Origin: CAYSSJ01 sp964433675
GTDB taxonomy: Bacteria > Cloacimonadota > Cloacimonadia > Cloacimonadales > TCS61
DNA length: 64,000 nucleotides
Reading direction: 5' to 3'
Assembly: GCA_964433675.1 (NCBI GenBank)
Contig: CAYSSJ010000002.1
Coordinates: 135,634-199,633, forward strand
Each line of letters begins with the position of its first letter. Position 1 is the stretch's first letter. This document shows, in pieces, positions 42,375-51,524 of the stretch. A model generated the notes under the pieces. The model saw nothing but the letters and a program-made list of their open reading frames with translations, had not been told where the DNA came from and did no database searches. The translations under genes and the position numbers were made by a program.

Positions 42375-43955
42375 ATGACATATTTAGTCTTAGCCAGGAA
42401 ATACAGACCTCAGACTTTTGATGAGGTTTATGCTCAAGATCATATAGTAACCATATTAAAGAACTCTATAGACCGAGACAGGATAGCTCATGCCTATCTT
42501 TTCACCGGTCCGCGCGGAGTAGGCAAAACTTCTTTAGCACGGATTTTTTCCAAGAGTTTGAATTGCTTGGTAAATGGACCTTCGCACACCCCATGTAACC
42601 AATGTCGGAATTGTATAGAGATAACACAAGGTACTTCTGCAGATGTGATAGAGATTGATGGTGCGTCCAACACCGGTGTAGATGATATCAGAGATTTACA
42701 GCGTGAACTGATGTATTCTGCGACTAATTCACGCTACAAGATCTATATCATAGACGAAGTTCATATGCTCTCCAAAAATGCCTTCAATGCTCTATTGAAA
42801 ACATTAGAAGAACCACCCGAGAATGTGATCTTCATTTTCGCTACTACCGAACCGCATAAGGTACTTCCCACCATAATCTCCCGCTGTCAACGTCACGATT
42901 TTAAGCGGATAACCATCCCAGCCATCATAGATCGATTGGAATATATCTGCAAGCAGGAGAATATCGAGATAGAGGAAGAAGCATTGCATGTGATTGCCAA
43001 AAAAGCTGACGGCAGTATGCGTGATGCTCAATCTTTGATGGATCAGATAATCGCAGTGGGAAAGGAACCGATCAGAACCGAAGATGTGCTCGATCTGTTT
43101 GGCATTGTACATACCGATAGATTTGCCTGCATATTGAAAGCTATCAAAGAAAAAAATCCAGCTTCTATAGTTGAACTATTGCAGGATGTATTCGACAAAG
43201 GTAATGATATCCAAGAATTTATCAATGGATTGATGGATTATATCCGCAATCTATTCCTACTCAAGATAGGCATCAAAGTCTCCGGCATTCCGAAATCCGA
43301 ACTCCGTGATATGGAAGCGATGAAAGATTTGTTCGATGAGAATACGCTATTGTATATCACATCATTACTTCTGAAGACAAAAACCGATATAAAAACAAGT
43401 AATAATCCGATGTTGGTAGCAGAAATGTCTTTTATAAAACTGGCGAAACTGGAAGAGATGCATTCTCTACCCGATCTGATCTCGATGATCCAAAGTGGGA
43501 AAATCGTGGCAGAACAACCACAGAAAAAGCCTGAACCAGCTACAAAAGTGACTAAACCTGTGCAAAAGGAAAAAATCGAACCTGAAGAAAGTACACCTAA
43601 AATTGATTCACTGACACCGGAGATTTTTGAAGATCATTATCAGGACATCATGCAAACATTGGAGAAAGAAGAGCCTGTGCTTGCCAGTTGCCTTTCTGGT
43701 GCCAAAGTAAGCAAAGTCGAACCTCATAAACTGACTTTTAGCACAAACAACCGGACTAATTTCAAACTTTTGGAACAGAGGAAATCACTTCTGCAAAAAG
43801 TATTCCAAAACTATTTCGGCATCAAACTGATCTGCGAACTTGAACTAAATGAAGAGAAAAACAACACAATATCCAAACCGGATATCGAAGATATCAAAAA
43901 AAATGCACCCGATCTTGCTGATTTCATCGATATCACCGACTCGGTCTTGACCTAA
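42375..43955 (+). CDS. dnaX: DNA polymerase III subunits gamma/tau
   Basis: 526 residues. Walker A GPRGVGKTS (~45-53), a zinc site with four cysteines (CLVNGPSHTPCNQCRNC), Walker B DEVHMLSKNAFNALLKTLEE and the sensor 1 region FATTEPHKV identify the clamp-loader ATPase. The N-terminal ~370 residues are AAA+ and collar; the Pro/Lys/Glu-rich linker and C-terminal domain are shorter than tau of E. coli. No frameshift heptamer of the A AAA AAG type was noted in the tau region. It starts an operon with a methyltransferase and uridine kinase. Confidence 0.94.
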   Translation: MTYLVLARKYRPQTFDEVYAQDHIVTILKNSIDRDRIAHAYLFTGPRGVGKTSLARIFSKSLNCLVNGPSHTPCNQCRNCIEITQGTSADVIEIDGASNTGVDDIRDLQRELMYSATNSRYKIYIIDEVHMLSKNAFNALLKTLEEPPENVIFIFATTEPHKVLPTIISRCQRHDFKRITIPAIIDRLEYICKQENIEIEEEALHVIAKKADGSMRDAQSLMDQIIAVGKEPIRTEDVLDLFGIVHTDRFACILKAIKEKNPASIVELLQDVFDKGNDIQEFINGLMDYIRNLFLLKIGIKVSGIPKSELRDMEAMKDLFDENTLLYITSLLLKTKTDIKTSNNPMLVAEMSFIKLAKLEEMHSLPDLISMIQSGKIVAEQPQKKPEPATKVTKPVQKEKIEPEESTPKIDSLTPEIFEDHYQDIMQTLEKEEPVLASCLSGAKVSKVEPHKLTFSTNNRTNFKLLEQRKSLLQKVFQNYFGIKLICELELNEEKNNTISKPDIEDIKKNAPDLADFIDITDSVLT

Positions 43956-43956
43956 G

Positions 43957-44541
43957 ATGAAAACAATCCAAATCAAAGATAGATACAAAGCTCATTTTGC
44001 AAATTTTGAAAAGCAGAAAAACGATAACAACCGTCTGTGGAATATTGATGATCAATCTGCTGCCTTTTTGTATGAACAGATTATCATAAGAAGACCAAAG
44101 CATATACTCGAGATCGGAACTTCTAACGGTTACTCCACTTTCTGGCTATCACTGGCAGCAGATCGTAGCGGAGCATCTGTAGAATCAATCGAAATCGAAG
44201 AATCTCGCTACCGGCTTGCCATAGATAATCTGAGCAAGCGCAATAATGTGAAATTGTATCTGGGAAATGCACTCGAAATTATCCCAAAACTACAAAGAAA
44301 CTATGAATTCGTTTTTATAGATGCAGGTAAGATCGATTATAATAATTATCTTCGGCTACTGCTTCCCAAACTTGTAGATAATTGTGTGATAATTGCTGAC
44401 AACATACGCTCACATCAAGCCAGTCTAGAAGAATATCTGAATCAGTTGTCCCATAATCCGAGCTTTATCTCTATGTCATTGGATATCGGTAGCGGTTTGG
44501 AATTATCCGTATATAACAAATCGGAGGAGATAGCGAAATGA
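43957..44541 (+). CDS. Class I SAM-dependent O-methyltransferase
   Basis: 194 residues. ILEIGTSNGYSTFWL (~50-64) is the SAM-binding motif I, VESIEIEESRY the acidic loop and FVFIDAGKIDYNNYL the metal/catalytic region, as in the catechol-O-methyltransferase-like family 3. It starts 1 bp after dnaX and overlaps udk by 4 nt. Its acceptor substrate is unknown. Confidence 0.82.
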   Translation: MKTIQIKDRYKAHFANFEKQKNDNNRLWNIDDQSAAFLYEQIIIRRPKHILEIGTSNGYSTFWLSLAADRSGASVESIEIEESRYRLAIDNLSKRNNVKLYLGNALEIIPKLQRNYEFVFIDAGKIDYNNYLRLLLPKLVDNCVIIADNIRSHQASLEEYLNQLSHNPSFISMSLDIGSGLELSVYNKSEEIAK

Positions 44542-45158
44542 AACCGGTAGTTATCGGAATTGCTGGCGGAACAGGTTCTGGTAAAACTACGGTTACAACT
44601 GCAATACGGAAACAGATAGCCGATAAAGTAACCTTGATCACCCAAGATGCTTATTACAAAAACTATCCTGACCTTTCTTATGAAGAACGATGTAAGATAA
44701 ACTATGACCATCCTGAAACTTTCGATACGGAACTTTTGATTAAACACATTAAATCTTTGAAAAATACTGTTCCCATCTCCATGCCGGTTTATGATTATGA
44801 GAATCATCTTCGAACCGAGGAAATCGAACCGAAAAAACCGGCTCCCATTATCATTATAGAAGGTATTTTGATCTTTGAATCACCTCACCTGAGAGACCTG
44901 ATGGATATCAGAATATTTGTGGATACAGATGCTGATATCCGCATCTTAAGAAGAATCGAACGAGATATTAATGAACGAGGACGCAGCTTGAACTCTGTGA
45001 TCCAACAATACAGAACTACCGTGCAACCTATGCATATCGAGTTTGTAGAACCCACCAAAAGATATGCCGATATTATCATCCCCGAAGGTGGATATAACAC
45101 AATAGCTATTGACATGATTGTAGCCAAAATTAAAAGTATCATTCAGGTAAAAAAATGA
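44538..45158 (+). CDS. udk: Uridine kinase
   Basis: 206 residues, normal length. GGTGSGKTT (~10-18) is Walker A; DAYYKN, NYDHPETFD and IIIEGILIFE follow in the family order, with RRIERDINERGRS as the lid. It phosphorylates uridine and cytidine for pyrimidine salvage. GGAGGAGATAGCGAAATG provides a strong start. The longer kinase-like protein at 250 is a distant relative. Confidence 0.92.
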   Translation: MKPVVIGIAGGTGSGKTTVTTAIRKQIADKVTLITQDAYYKNYPDLSYEERCKINYDHPETFDTELLIKHIKSLKNTVPISMPVYDYENHLRTEEIEPKKPAPIIIIEGILIFESPHLRDLMDIRIFVDTDADIRILRRIERDINERGRSLNSVIQQYRTTVQPMHIEFVEPTKRYADIIIPEGGYNTIAIDMIVAKIKSIIQVKK

Positions 45159-45173
45159 AGCCGGGAGGTTGTT

Positions 45174-46517
45174 GTGAAAATCATAATAATGATTGTAATA
45201 GTGATGTTAGCAGGAAGTGCGCTGATGGCGACTACTAACCATCTGACTATATATAATGAAAATTTTGCCTTGGTTAGAAATTCACTGAAACTATCATTGG
45301 AAAAGGGTCTGCAAAGTTATTTTATGGACGATATTCCCTACTCCATCGAAGCTAATTCGGTTATTATAAAACCAACGGATAAAAATTTCGATATTTTTTC
45401 TCAAAATTATGAATATGATCTGGCAGATACACGTAAGATATTACAAAAGTATCTTGGTAAAGAGATAGAACTGGTAACCAAAACAGATGATCGATTCAGT
45501 GGAGTTTTGCAATTTAATGATAGTAATACCGTCGGGATCATAGATTCCACTACCCAGCAGTTAGTTCTGATCAAATATGCCGAGATCAGAAATATCAATC
45601 TAAAAGAATTACCGGAGAATTTCTTTTTGAAACCAACCCTGCACTGGCGCTTGACCGCAGATAAAGCAGGAGATTATCCGGCAGAGATATCCTACATCTG
45701 CCATGGCATTCGCTGGTATGTTACTTACAATACCGTATGGAACGCTGATGCCGGCAAATTGGAGATCAATTCTTGGGTAACCATCAATAACGAAAGTGGC
45801 AAACAATTCGAAGATACTTCGGTTAAGCTATTAGCAGGCGAGGTGAGAAAGATATCTCAGATTGTGGACAGGACACGCGCACAATTTCTCGAGACTATGG
45901 ATGTTAAAGCACCAAGATTCGAAGAGAAAGCATTTCACGATTTTCATCTCTACACTCTCAGTGAAAAAGTCTCGATTAACAATATGCAAACCAAACAGAT
46001 CCAGTTTTTCCCACTCTCTGTTGTAAATGCAAATTCCAGATATGAATATGTGACGCAGACACGGCAGAATAATGTGGAATCGAAGATCGTCTTTGTAAAT
46101 TCGGAAAAAGAAGGACTGGGCAGACCACTTCCGCAAGGTATTATAAAAGTCTATATGAAAGATGAAGCGGATGATTCTATGGAATTCATCGGTGAGGACA
46201 GAATTGAACACACAGCTGTTAATGAAGAAGTAACCATCAGCACGGGTTATGCCTTCGATTTGATCGGTGAAACTACCATGATAGATCAACGCAGTATATC
46301 GCGTACAGTGACGGAGCGCGATATGGAAATAGAGCTGCGAAACAGATCCAAAGACGATAAACGGATAATCGTCATCCACAATTTGCAATCACCGTGGCAG
46401 ATTTTCAATGAAAGCGATAAATATAACCGCGTCCATGCCAGACAAATCGAATTTATTGTGGACGTACCGGCAGAATCGAGTTATACAATCACATGGACAG
46501 AAAGAATAGGATCATAG
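45174..46517 (+). CDS. Secreted DUF4139-type protein
   Basis: 447 residues from a GTG start with GGGAGG 5 nt upstream. Signal peptide MKIIIMIVIVMLAGSALMA, then a beta-rich protein: LTIYNENFALVRNSLKLSLE at the N-terminus, WYVTYNTVWNADAGKLEIN in the middle, and the terminal region with GEDRIEHTAVNEEVTIS and RNRSKDDKRIIVIH, which I recognise as the DUF4139 pattern. Likely periplasmic or outer-membrane; function unknown. It is 15 bp after udk and may belong to the same transcript. Confidence 0.75.
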   Translation: MKIIIMIVIVMLAGSALMATTNHLTIYNENFALVRNSLKLSLEKGLQSYFMDDIPYSIEANSVIIKPTDKNFDIFSQNYEYDLADTRKILQKYLGKEIELVTKTDDRFSGVLQFNDSNTVGIIDSTTQQLVLIKYAEIRNINLKELPENFFLKPTLHWRLTADKAGDYPAEISYICHGIRWYVTYNTVWNADAGKLEINSWVTINNESGKQFEDTSVKLLAGEVRKISQIVDRTRAQFLETMDVKAPRFEEKAFHDFHLYTLSEKVSINNMQTKQIQFFPLSVVNANSRYEYVTQTRQNNVESKIVFVNSEKEGLGRPLPQGIIKVYMKDEADDSMEFIGEDRIEHTAVNEEVTISTGYAFDLIGETTMIDQRSISRTVTERDMEIELRNRSKDDKRIIVIHNLQSPWQIFNESDKYNRVHARQIEFIVDVPAESSYTITWTERIGS

Positions 46518-46527
46518 GAGGAGAATT

Positions 46528-47481
46528 ATGGAAATAAAAAAATTTAGTGAAATGATCTCTGAAATAATAGAGGACCACAACCTCGAATCAAATCTAAGCA
46601 GAGTTTTACGAGAAATAGAATCTAATATAAAATTTCAGAGCATGGGTATTTTCCTCAAAGTGCAAAATACCGAACTTTTTAGACTGAAGATTGCGAGAAA
46701 TATCAGCCACTCATTTGCTAAAAACACGATTTTCAGCAGTGGCGATTCATTGATAGAGCAATTGCAGAATCTCAAAACTATCGATTGCACTCCACCAAGT
46801 GTTTACAAAATGGAATACGAATATTCTGATTTGTTGATTATCCCGCTGCATTTTGATAAAGAATTGTTCGGACTGTTTTTTATAGATCGGGAAAGTGGAC
46901 AATTTGATGAAAAAGAGAAAGAAGCTCTCACTTTATATACTTATCTCATCAATATGATCATCAAAATACATCAGCAACAAAGCGAGATCGAGCAGCATAA
47001 GGATCTGTATGAAACCACGATCGTCTATACTTACAAACCCTTTATGAGTCGAGGTGAGCTGCTCTTTTCTTTGATGCAAAGGTACAAACGGGATATCTCA
47101 TTGGCTGTGATGAAAATAGAGAATGTGAAGGAATCTGTTCGCACAATTGGTGAGCACAAGACCAATGAACATATCAAAAAGAGTGTTTCTCATCTTAAAA
47201 ATAATCTCAGAGAAACTGACCTTATCGGCAGAATTTACAAAGACACCTACGCAGTTTTGATGCCGGAGACTTCTTTGAAAAATGCAGCTTTGACAGTACG
47301 AAGAGTAGATGCACTACTCCAAGAGATAGCCAAGAAATTTATCATAACCTTTGGATGGGGTATCACAGACTATGAAGAAAGTATCACATCACTATCAGAT
47401 TTTCTAAAGAGTTCGGAAGATCTCGCCTTCGAAGCTCTTAGAAAAAGTGATGATAATGTCAGTATAATAGATCGAACTTAA
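46528..47481 (+). CDS. GAF domain plus degenerate GGDEF domain protein
   Basis: 317 residues. Residues ~15-150 form a GAF-like sensor (IKFQSMGIFLKVQN, LLIIPLHFDKELFGLFFIDRE). Residues ~175-315 follow the GGDEF fold (SLAVMKIENVKE, TDLIGRIYKDTYAVLMPET), but GGDEF is replaced by RIYKD, so cyclase activity is unlikely. It may bind nucleotides or partners as a sensor. GGAGGAG precedes the ATG, 10 bp after the DUF4139 gene. Confidence 0.72.
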   Translation: MEIKKFSEMISEIIEDHNLESNLSRVLREIESNIKFQSMGIFLKVQNTELFRLKIARNISHSFAKNTIFSSGDSLIEQLQNLKTIDCTPPSVYKMEYEYSDLLIIPLHFDKELFGLFFIDRESGQFDEKEKEALTLYTYLINMIIKIHQQQSEIEQHKDLYETTIVYTYKPFMSRGELLFSLMQRYKRDISLAVMKIENVKESVRTIGEHKTNEHIKKSVSHLKNNLRETDLIGRIYKDTYAVLMPETSLKNAALTVRRVDALLQEIAKKFIITFGWGITDYEESITSLSDFLKSSEDLAFEALRKSDDNVSIIDRT

Positions 47482-47484
47482 ATC

Positions 47485-48747
47485 CTAATCATAATAATAA
47501 ATAGCAGTGATCGGATTTATTCTCGAGGCTTTAATAGCCGGATAGATCCCGGATAGGATACCAATAATTATCGAGAAGCCTAAACCGATGACCACACCTT
47601 CTATCGGTATAGGCAAGTTCATATCAATGGCAGCGGAGACTCCTCCAATTGCCAAAGCTGCAAACGAGATCCCGACGATAGCAGCTATGATTGCCAAAGT
47701 GAGAGATTCCATCAGAAATAGAAGAAAAATATCTCGCTCTTTGGCACCAATACTTTTTCGCACTCCGATCTCCGTCATCCTTTCATTGATCGAGATCATA
47801 AGAATACTAAAGAGACCGATCCCACCAACAATAAGAGAGATGGAAGCAATCGCCGATAATGTGATATTCCATTTCTCCATCATGTCATCCATCTCTTCGC
47901 TGATTTGCAGCATCATAGCGCCAATATCGTCAAATTCGAAATCATGAGACATATTGCGTTGAGCCAGAAGTGTTTGTCTGGCTAAATTCATCATATCTCT
48001 AAAATCTTCTGCTGTATGAGATTGGAGATAGAGATAATCTACCGAATTCTGCCTTAAATAACGAGCTCCGGTAGATAGTGGTATATAAACCGAGCTCAAT
48101 TCTCTTCTTCTCTGCCAGGGGTTGAAATTGAAATTTCCGGTATTCAATACATCCTCGCCCATTATCCCTATCACTTTATAGCGATTGTTGCCAATCGTAA
48201 GAGTCTTACCGACAATATCTTCATCGGGGAAATGATCATTAACAAAATGATAGCCCAAGATACATACTTTACCTGCATTAGCATCTTCAAACTGATTGAA
48301 ATAACGCCCCTCTTTCAAAAAATAAGATCGGGAGAGAAAAAAATCATTATTAGTAGCGGTAAGATAGACATTCTCAGAGGTATTTTGTCTTATCATTCTC
48401 TCATAAGTAGAGATAATTCCATAAGCATATTTGGGCTGGACAGTATGACGCAGCAGATGGTAATCGGAATAGGAAAGTGGCTTGGTAGCTCGTCTGGCCG
48501 GTCGAAAACTCATCCTTCTCCACATGCTTCTCGGTTGCCTATCGGTAGCAGATCGGATGATAATCGAGTTGTTCCACCCCATGCCTTCCATTCTATCTGC
48601 GATTATCGTTTTCACTCCATAGACGGAAGAGAACATGGTTACCACCGCAAACACACCGATGATAATGCCAAGTAAGGTAAGAATCGAGCGTAATTTGTGG
48701 TTCATAATATTCTGAATGCTGCTTACAAATCCGTCTCCTATATGCAT
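47485..48747 (-). CDS. MacB/FtsX-type ABC transporter permease
   Basis: 420 residues: an N-terminal helix (~20-42, LTLLGIIIGVFAVVTMFSSV), a ~240-residue periplasmic MacB core (about 45-290) and three C-terminal helices with GGIGLFSILMISINERMTEIG and RKSIGAKERDIFLLFL, the FtsX family hallmark. Such permeases act in mechanotransmission exporters or lipoprotein release with a separate ATPase, which is not in this window. It lies 11 bp downstream of topA on the same strand. Confidence 0.85.
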   Translation of the reverse strand: MHIGDGFVSSIQNIMNHKLRSILTLLGIIIGVFAVVTMFSSVYGVKTIIADRMEGMGWNNSIIIRSATDRQPRSMWRRMSFRPARRATKPLSYSDYHLLRHTVQPKYAYGIISTYERMIRQNTSENVYLTATNNDFFLSRSYFLKEGRYFNQFEDANAGKVCILGYHFVNDHFPDEDIVGKTLTIGNNRYKVIGIMGEDVLNTGNFNFNPWQRRRELSSVYIPLSTGARYLRQNSVDYLYLQSHTAEDFRDMMNLARQTLLAQRNMSHDFEFDDIGAMMLQISEEMDDMMEKWNITLSAIASISLIVGGIGLFSILMISINERMTEIGVRKSIGAKERDIFLLFLMESLTLAIIAAIVGISFAALAIGGVSAAIDMNLPIPIEGVVIGLGFSIIIGILSGIYPAIKASRINPITAIYYYD

Positions 48748-48758
48748 CTTGGCTACCT

Positions 48759-51065
48759 CTACTTTTTCTTTCTGCCCTTTTTTGCCTTACTTTTATCAAT
48801 CAATTCCATGCATTCTTTTTCAGTCAAGGATTTTGGATCGACATCTTTGGGAATCTTGTAGTTTTTCTTTTTGTAAGAAATGTATGGACCCCATCTACCG
48901 TTTAATACCGCCAATTCATTGCCGAATTTATTGATCACCTTCTCTTTTTGTACTTTCCGCTTTTCTTCGATAATCTGAATAGCTCTCTCTTGACTGATCT
49001 CTAAGGGATCTTCCCCTTTGGGAATGGAATAGAAAGAGTCTTTGTGCAACACATAAGGACCATAACGTCCGGTATTTATCACAAGATCACTACCTTCATA
49101 AGTTCCGGCTACATATGGGAATTTGAAGAGTTTCAAGGCTTCTTCGAGAGTAATACTATCCAAAGAATATTTTTTTGTCAACGAGGCAAATTTTGGTTTC
49201 TCTTTATCATCGGCTTCTCCGATTTGGATCACAGGTCCGAACTTTGCTATCTTGGCATAGACATTTTTACCGGTTTTAGGATCTATACCGAGTAATCTGG
49301 CGCCACTGAATTTTTCGGAATATTGTAGAGTATGTTCTACTTTGTTATGAAAAGGCACATAAAAATTCTTCAGCATATTTTTTTTGTCTTTTTTCCCTTC
49401 GGCTATTTCGTCAAATTCATCTTCTACCCGGGCAGTGAAATTGTAATCGACAATGTTGTCGAAATATTTCATGAGAAAATCATTAACTATGACTCCAATA
49501 TCGGTCGGGATTAGTTTCCCTTTTTCAGCACCATATTTTTCAGTTTTTTCAGTTTCGTTTATCTGATCGTTTTTTAGCTCAATGATACTATATTTTCTCA
49601 TCTCTCCGGGAACATTCTTTTTCTCCACATATTCTCTCTTTTGAATAGTAGAGATTGTGGGAGCATAAGTAGAAGGTCTGCCGATACCGAGCTCTTCCAT
49701 ACGTTTCACCAAACTAGCTTCACTAAACCTATAAGGTGGCTGAGTAAATCTCTGAATTGCTTTCATTATGATAAGAGCAAGTTTATCTCCCACCTTCATC
49801 GGTGGCAATATTTTTTCGGAGCCATTTGCTTTTTGATCATCATAGGATTCGGAATATACTTTCAGGAAACCATCGAAAGTGATGACCTCTCCTTTGGCAT
49901 CCAAAAATTCTTTCGGCATAGTAGAGATCCCGATTTTTGCAGTGGTTCTTTCGAGCTCGGCATCCTTCATTTGAGATGCTATAGACCGCTTCCAGATCAG
50001 TTCATATAGTCTTTGCTGAGATGCATCTGCACCGACTTTCTGTTTATTCAGATTTGTCGGCCTGATCGCTTCGTGTGCCTCTTGAGCCATTTTTGCTTTG
50101 ACTGTGAAGTTTCGCGGTTGAGAATACTTATCTCCATATAATTCGGAGATTGTTTTTTTGGCTATGGCAATTGCCTGTTTAGACAGATTGACCGAATCTG
50201 TACGCATATAAGTGATATGCCCGGATTCATACAATTGTTGTGCCAAGAGCATGGTGCGAGAGACAGAATATCCTAGTTTTCGGTTGGCTTCCTGCTGTAG
50301 AGTAGAGGTGGTAAATGGTGGAGCCGGCTTTTTCTTCGCCTTTTTCTTTTCCAGATCAGCAATTTCGTAATTTGCACCTTTACAGTTTTGCAAAAATTCT
50401 TCCGCTTTTTTCTTCGATTTCAGCCGTTTGGATAGCTCCGCTTGGATTATTGTCTCATTATCCTTCTCACTAAATCTGAACTCAGCAATTATTCGGTATT
50501 GCGCTTGTGGTTTGAATTTATTTATCTCCTGCTCACGCTCCACAATCATCCTAACAGCTACAGATTGGACTCTTCCTGCGGAAAGTGCCGGTTTCACTTT
50601 TTTCCACAACAACGGTGACAGTTCAAATCCCACCAGTCTATCTAATATTCGTCTCGCTTGCTGAGCTTGCACCAATTCCTTATTGATCGGACGAGGGGTT
50701 TTCATTGCTTGGTTTATTGCATCTTTGGTTATCTCGTGAAACACGATCCGATAAGTCTTACTCTCTTTGAGATCCAACACTTCACTCAGATGCCAAGCGA
50801 TGGCTTCTCCTTCTCTATCTTCGTCTGTGGCTAGCCAAACAGTCTCAGCTTGCATAGCCGCTTTTCGCAGTTCCTCGATGATCTTCTTTTTGTTTGGATC
50901 GGTTTGGTAAGTAACTTCGAACCCATTATCCACATCCACACCGGTTCTTTTTTTGGGAAGATCACGGATATGCCCCATACTTGCCTTAACGGTGTAGTCT
51001 TTGCCCAGAAATTTACTGATCGTCCTCGCTTTAGCGGGTGACTCCACAATAATCAAATTTTTCAT
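48759..51065 (-). CDS. topA: DNA topoisomerase I
   Basis: 768 residues from ATG 51065; a TTG two codons upstream is a less likely start. The TOPRIM domain opens with LIIVESPAKARTISKFLG and has ATDEDREGEAIAWHL; the active tyrosine lies in ITYMRTDSVNLS. The C-terminal region has three Topo_C repeats (GRYGPYVLHKD, GRWGPYISYKKKNY) rather than four-Cys zinc fingers, and ends in a basic tail. It relaxes negative supercoils. Directly follows smg (DUF494), whose stop is 3 nt upstream. Confidence 0.94.
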   Translation of the reverse strand: MKNLIIVESPAKARTISKFLGKDYTVKASMGHIRDLPKKRTGVDVDNGFEVTYQTDPNKKKIIEELRKAAMQAETVWLATDEDREGEAIAWHLSEVLDLKESKTYRIVFHEITKDAINQAMKTPRPINKELVQAQQARRILDRLVGFELSPLLWKKVKPALSAGRVQSVAVRMIVEREQEINKFKPQAQYRIIAEFRFSEKDNETIIQAELSKRLKSKKKAEEFLQNCKGANYEIADLEKKKAKKKPAPPFTTSTLQQEANRKLGYSVSRTMLLAQQLYESGHITYMRTDSVNLSKQAIAIAKKTISELYGDKYSQPRNFTVKAKMAQEAHEAIRPTNLNKQKVGADASQQRLYELIWKRSIASQMKDAELERTTAKIGISTMPKEFLDAKGEVITFDGFLKVYSESYDDQKANGSEKILPPMKVGDKLALIIMKAIQRFTQPPYRFSEASLVKRMEELGIGRPSTYAPTISTIQKREYVEKKNVPGEMRKYSIIELKNDQINETEKTEKYGAEKGKLIPTDIGVIVNDFLMKYFDNIVDYNFTARVEDEFDEIAEGKKDKKNMLKNFYVPFHNKVEHTLQYSEKFSGARLLGIDPKTGKNVYAKIAKFGPVIQIGEADDKEKPKFASLTKKYSLDSITLEEALKLFKFPYVAGTYEGSDLVINTGRYGPYVLHKDSFYSIPKGEDPLEISQERAIQIIEEKRKVQKEKVINKFGNELAVLNGRWGPYISYKKKNYKIPKDVDPKSLTEKECMELIDKSKAKKGRKKK

Positions 51066-51067
51066 AA

Positions 51068-51493
51068 TCAATTTCCAATCGTATCGAATTCAAATTCTGT
51101 ATCTTGAATAAAAAGATAATCAATTATATCTCTGATAGTCATATCGTATTGTCCCGAGAAGATGATGTAATTCACGATATCATCGACAATATTGATATCG
51201 ATCTTCCCTTGGATAAATTTACTCAACTGCATCGATAGTGAGATAGCCGACTCGAATGTATGTTTATCTATCGATTTGGCAGCCAATAGTTTGATAAGGT
51301 ATCCGAAAGCATCCGGGGTAAGAGTTCGCCTCTCATCTACAGCGAGAACTCTTTTGTAGCTATCGGGATACTGTTCTTTTATATATGAATCGAGCAATTT
51401 CTCCAATTTCTCATCGTCGCTCAGCCCGATATCTTCTTTATTTGCTTTGCCGGCTATGGCTTCCAGCAATTCATCAATGTTATTATCTATCAT
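51068..51493 (-). CDS. smg: Smg/DUF494 family protein
   Basis: 141 residues. RRTLTPDAFGYLIKLLAAK and an acidic helical body match DUF494 (Smg). The gene is commonly found beside topA (as smf-smg-topA in enterobacteria), as here, which supports the call. Biochemical role is unknown. It lies 31 bp downstream of secA. Confidence 0.75.
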   Translation of the reverse strand: MIDNNIDELLEAIAGKANKEDIGLSDDEKLEKLLDSYIKEQYPDSYKRVLAVDERRTLTPDAFGYLIKLLAAKSIDKHTFESAISLSMQLSKFIQGKIDINIVDDIVNYIIFSGQYDMTIRDIIDYLFIQDTEFEFDTIGN

Positions 51494-51524
51494 AGCATCT
51501 CCGTTACTTTTTTATTACATAATA

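Noticed and set aside
42315..42375. TTGACA before dnaX as a promoter
   Set aside because: The following sequence is AT-rich but gives no good -10 at 16-18 nt spacing.
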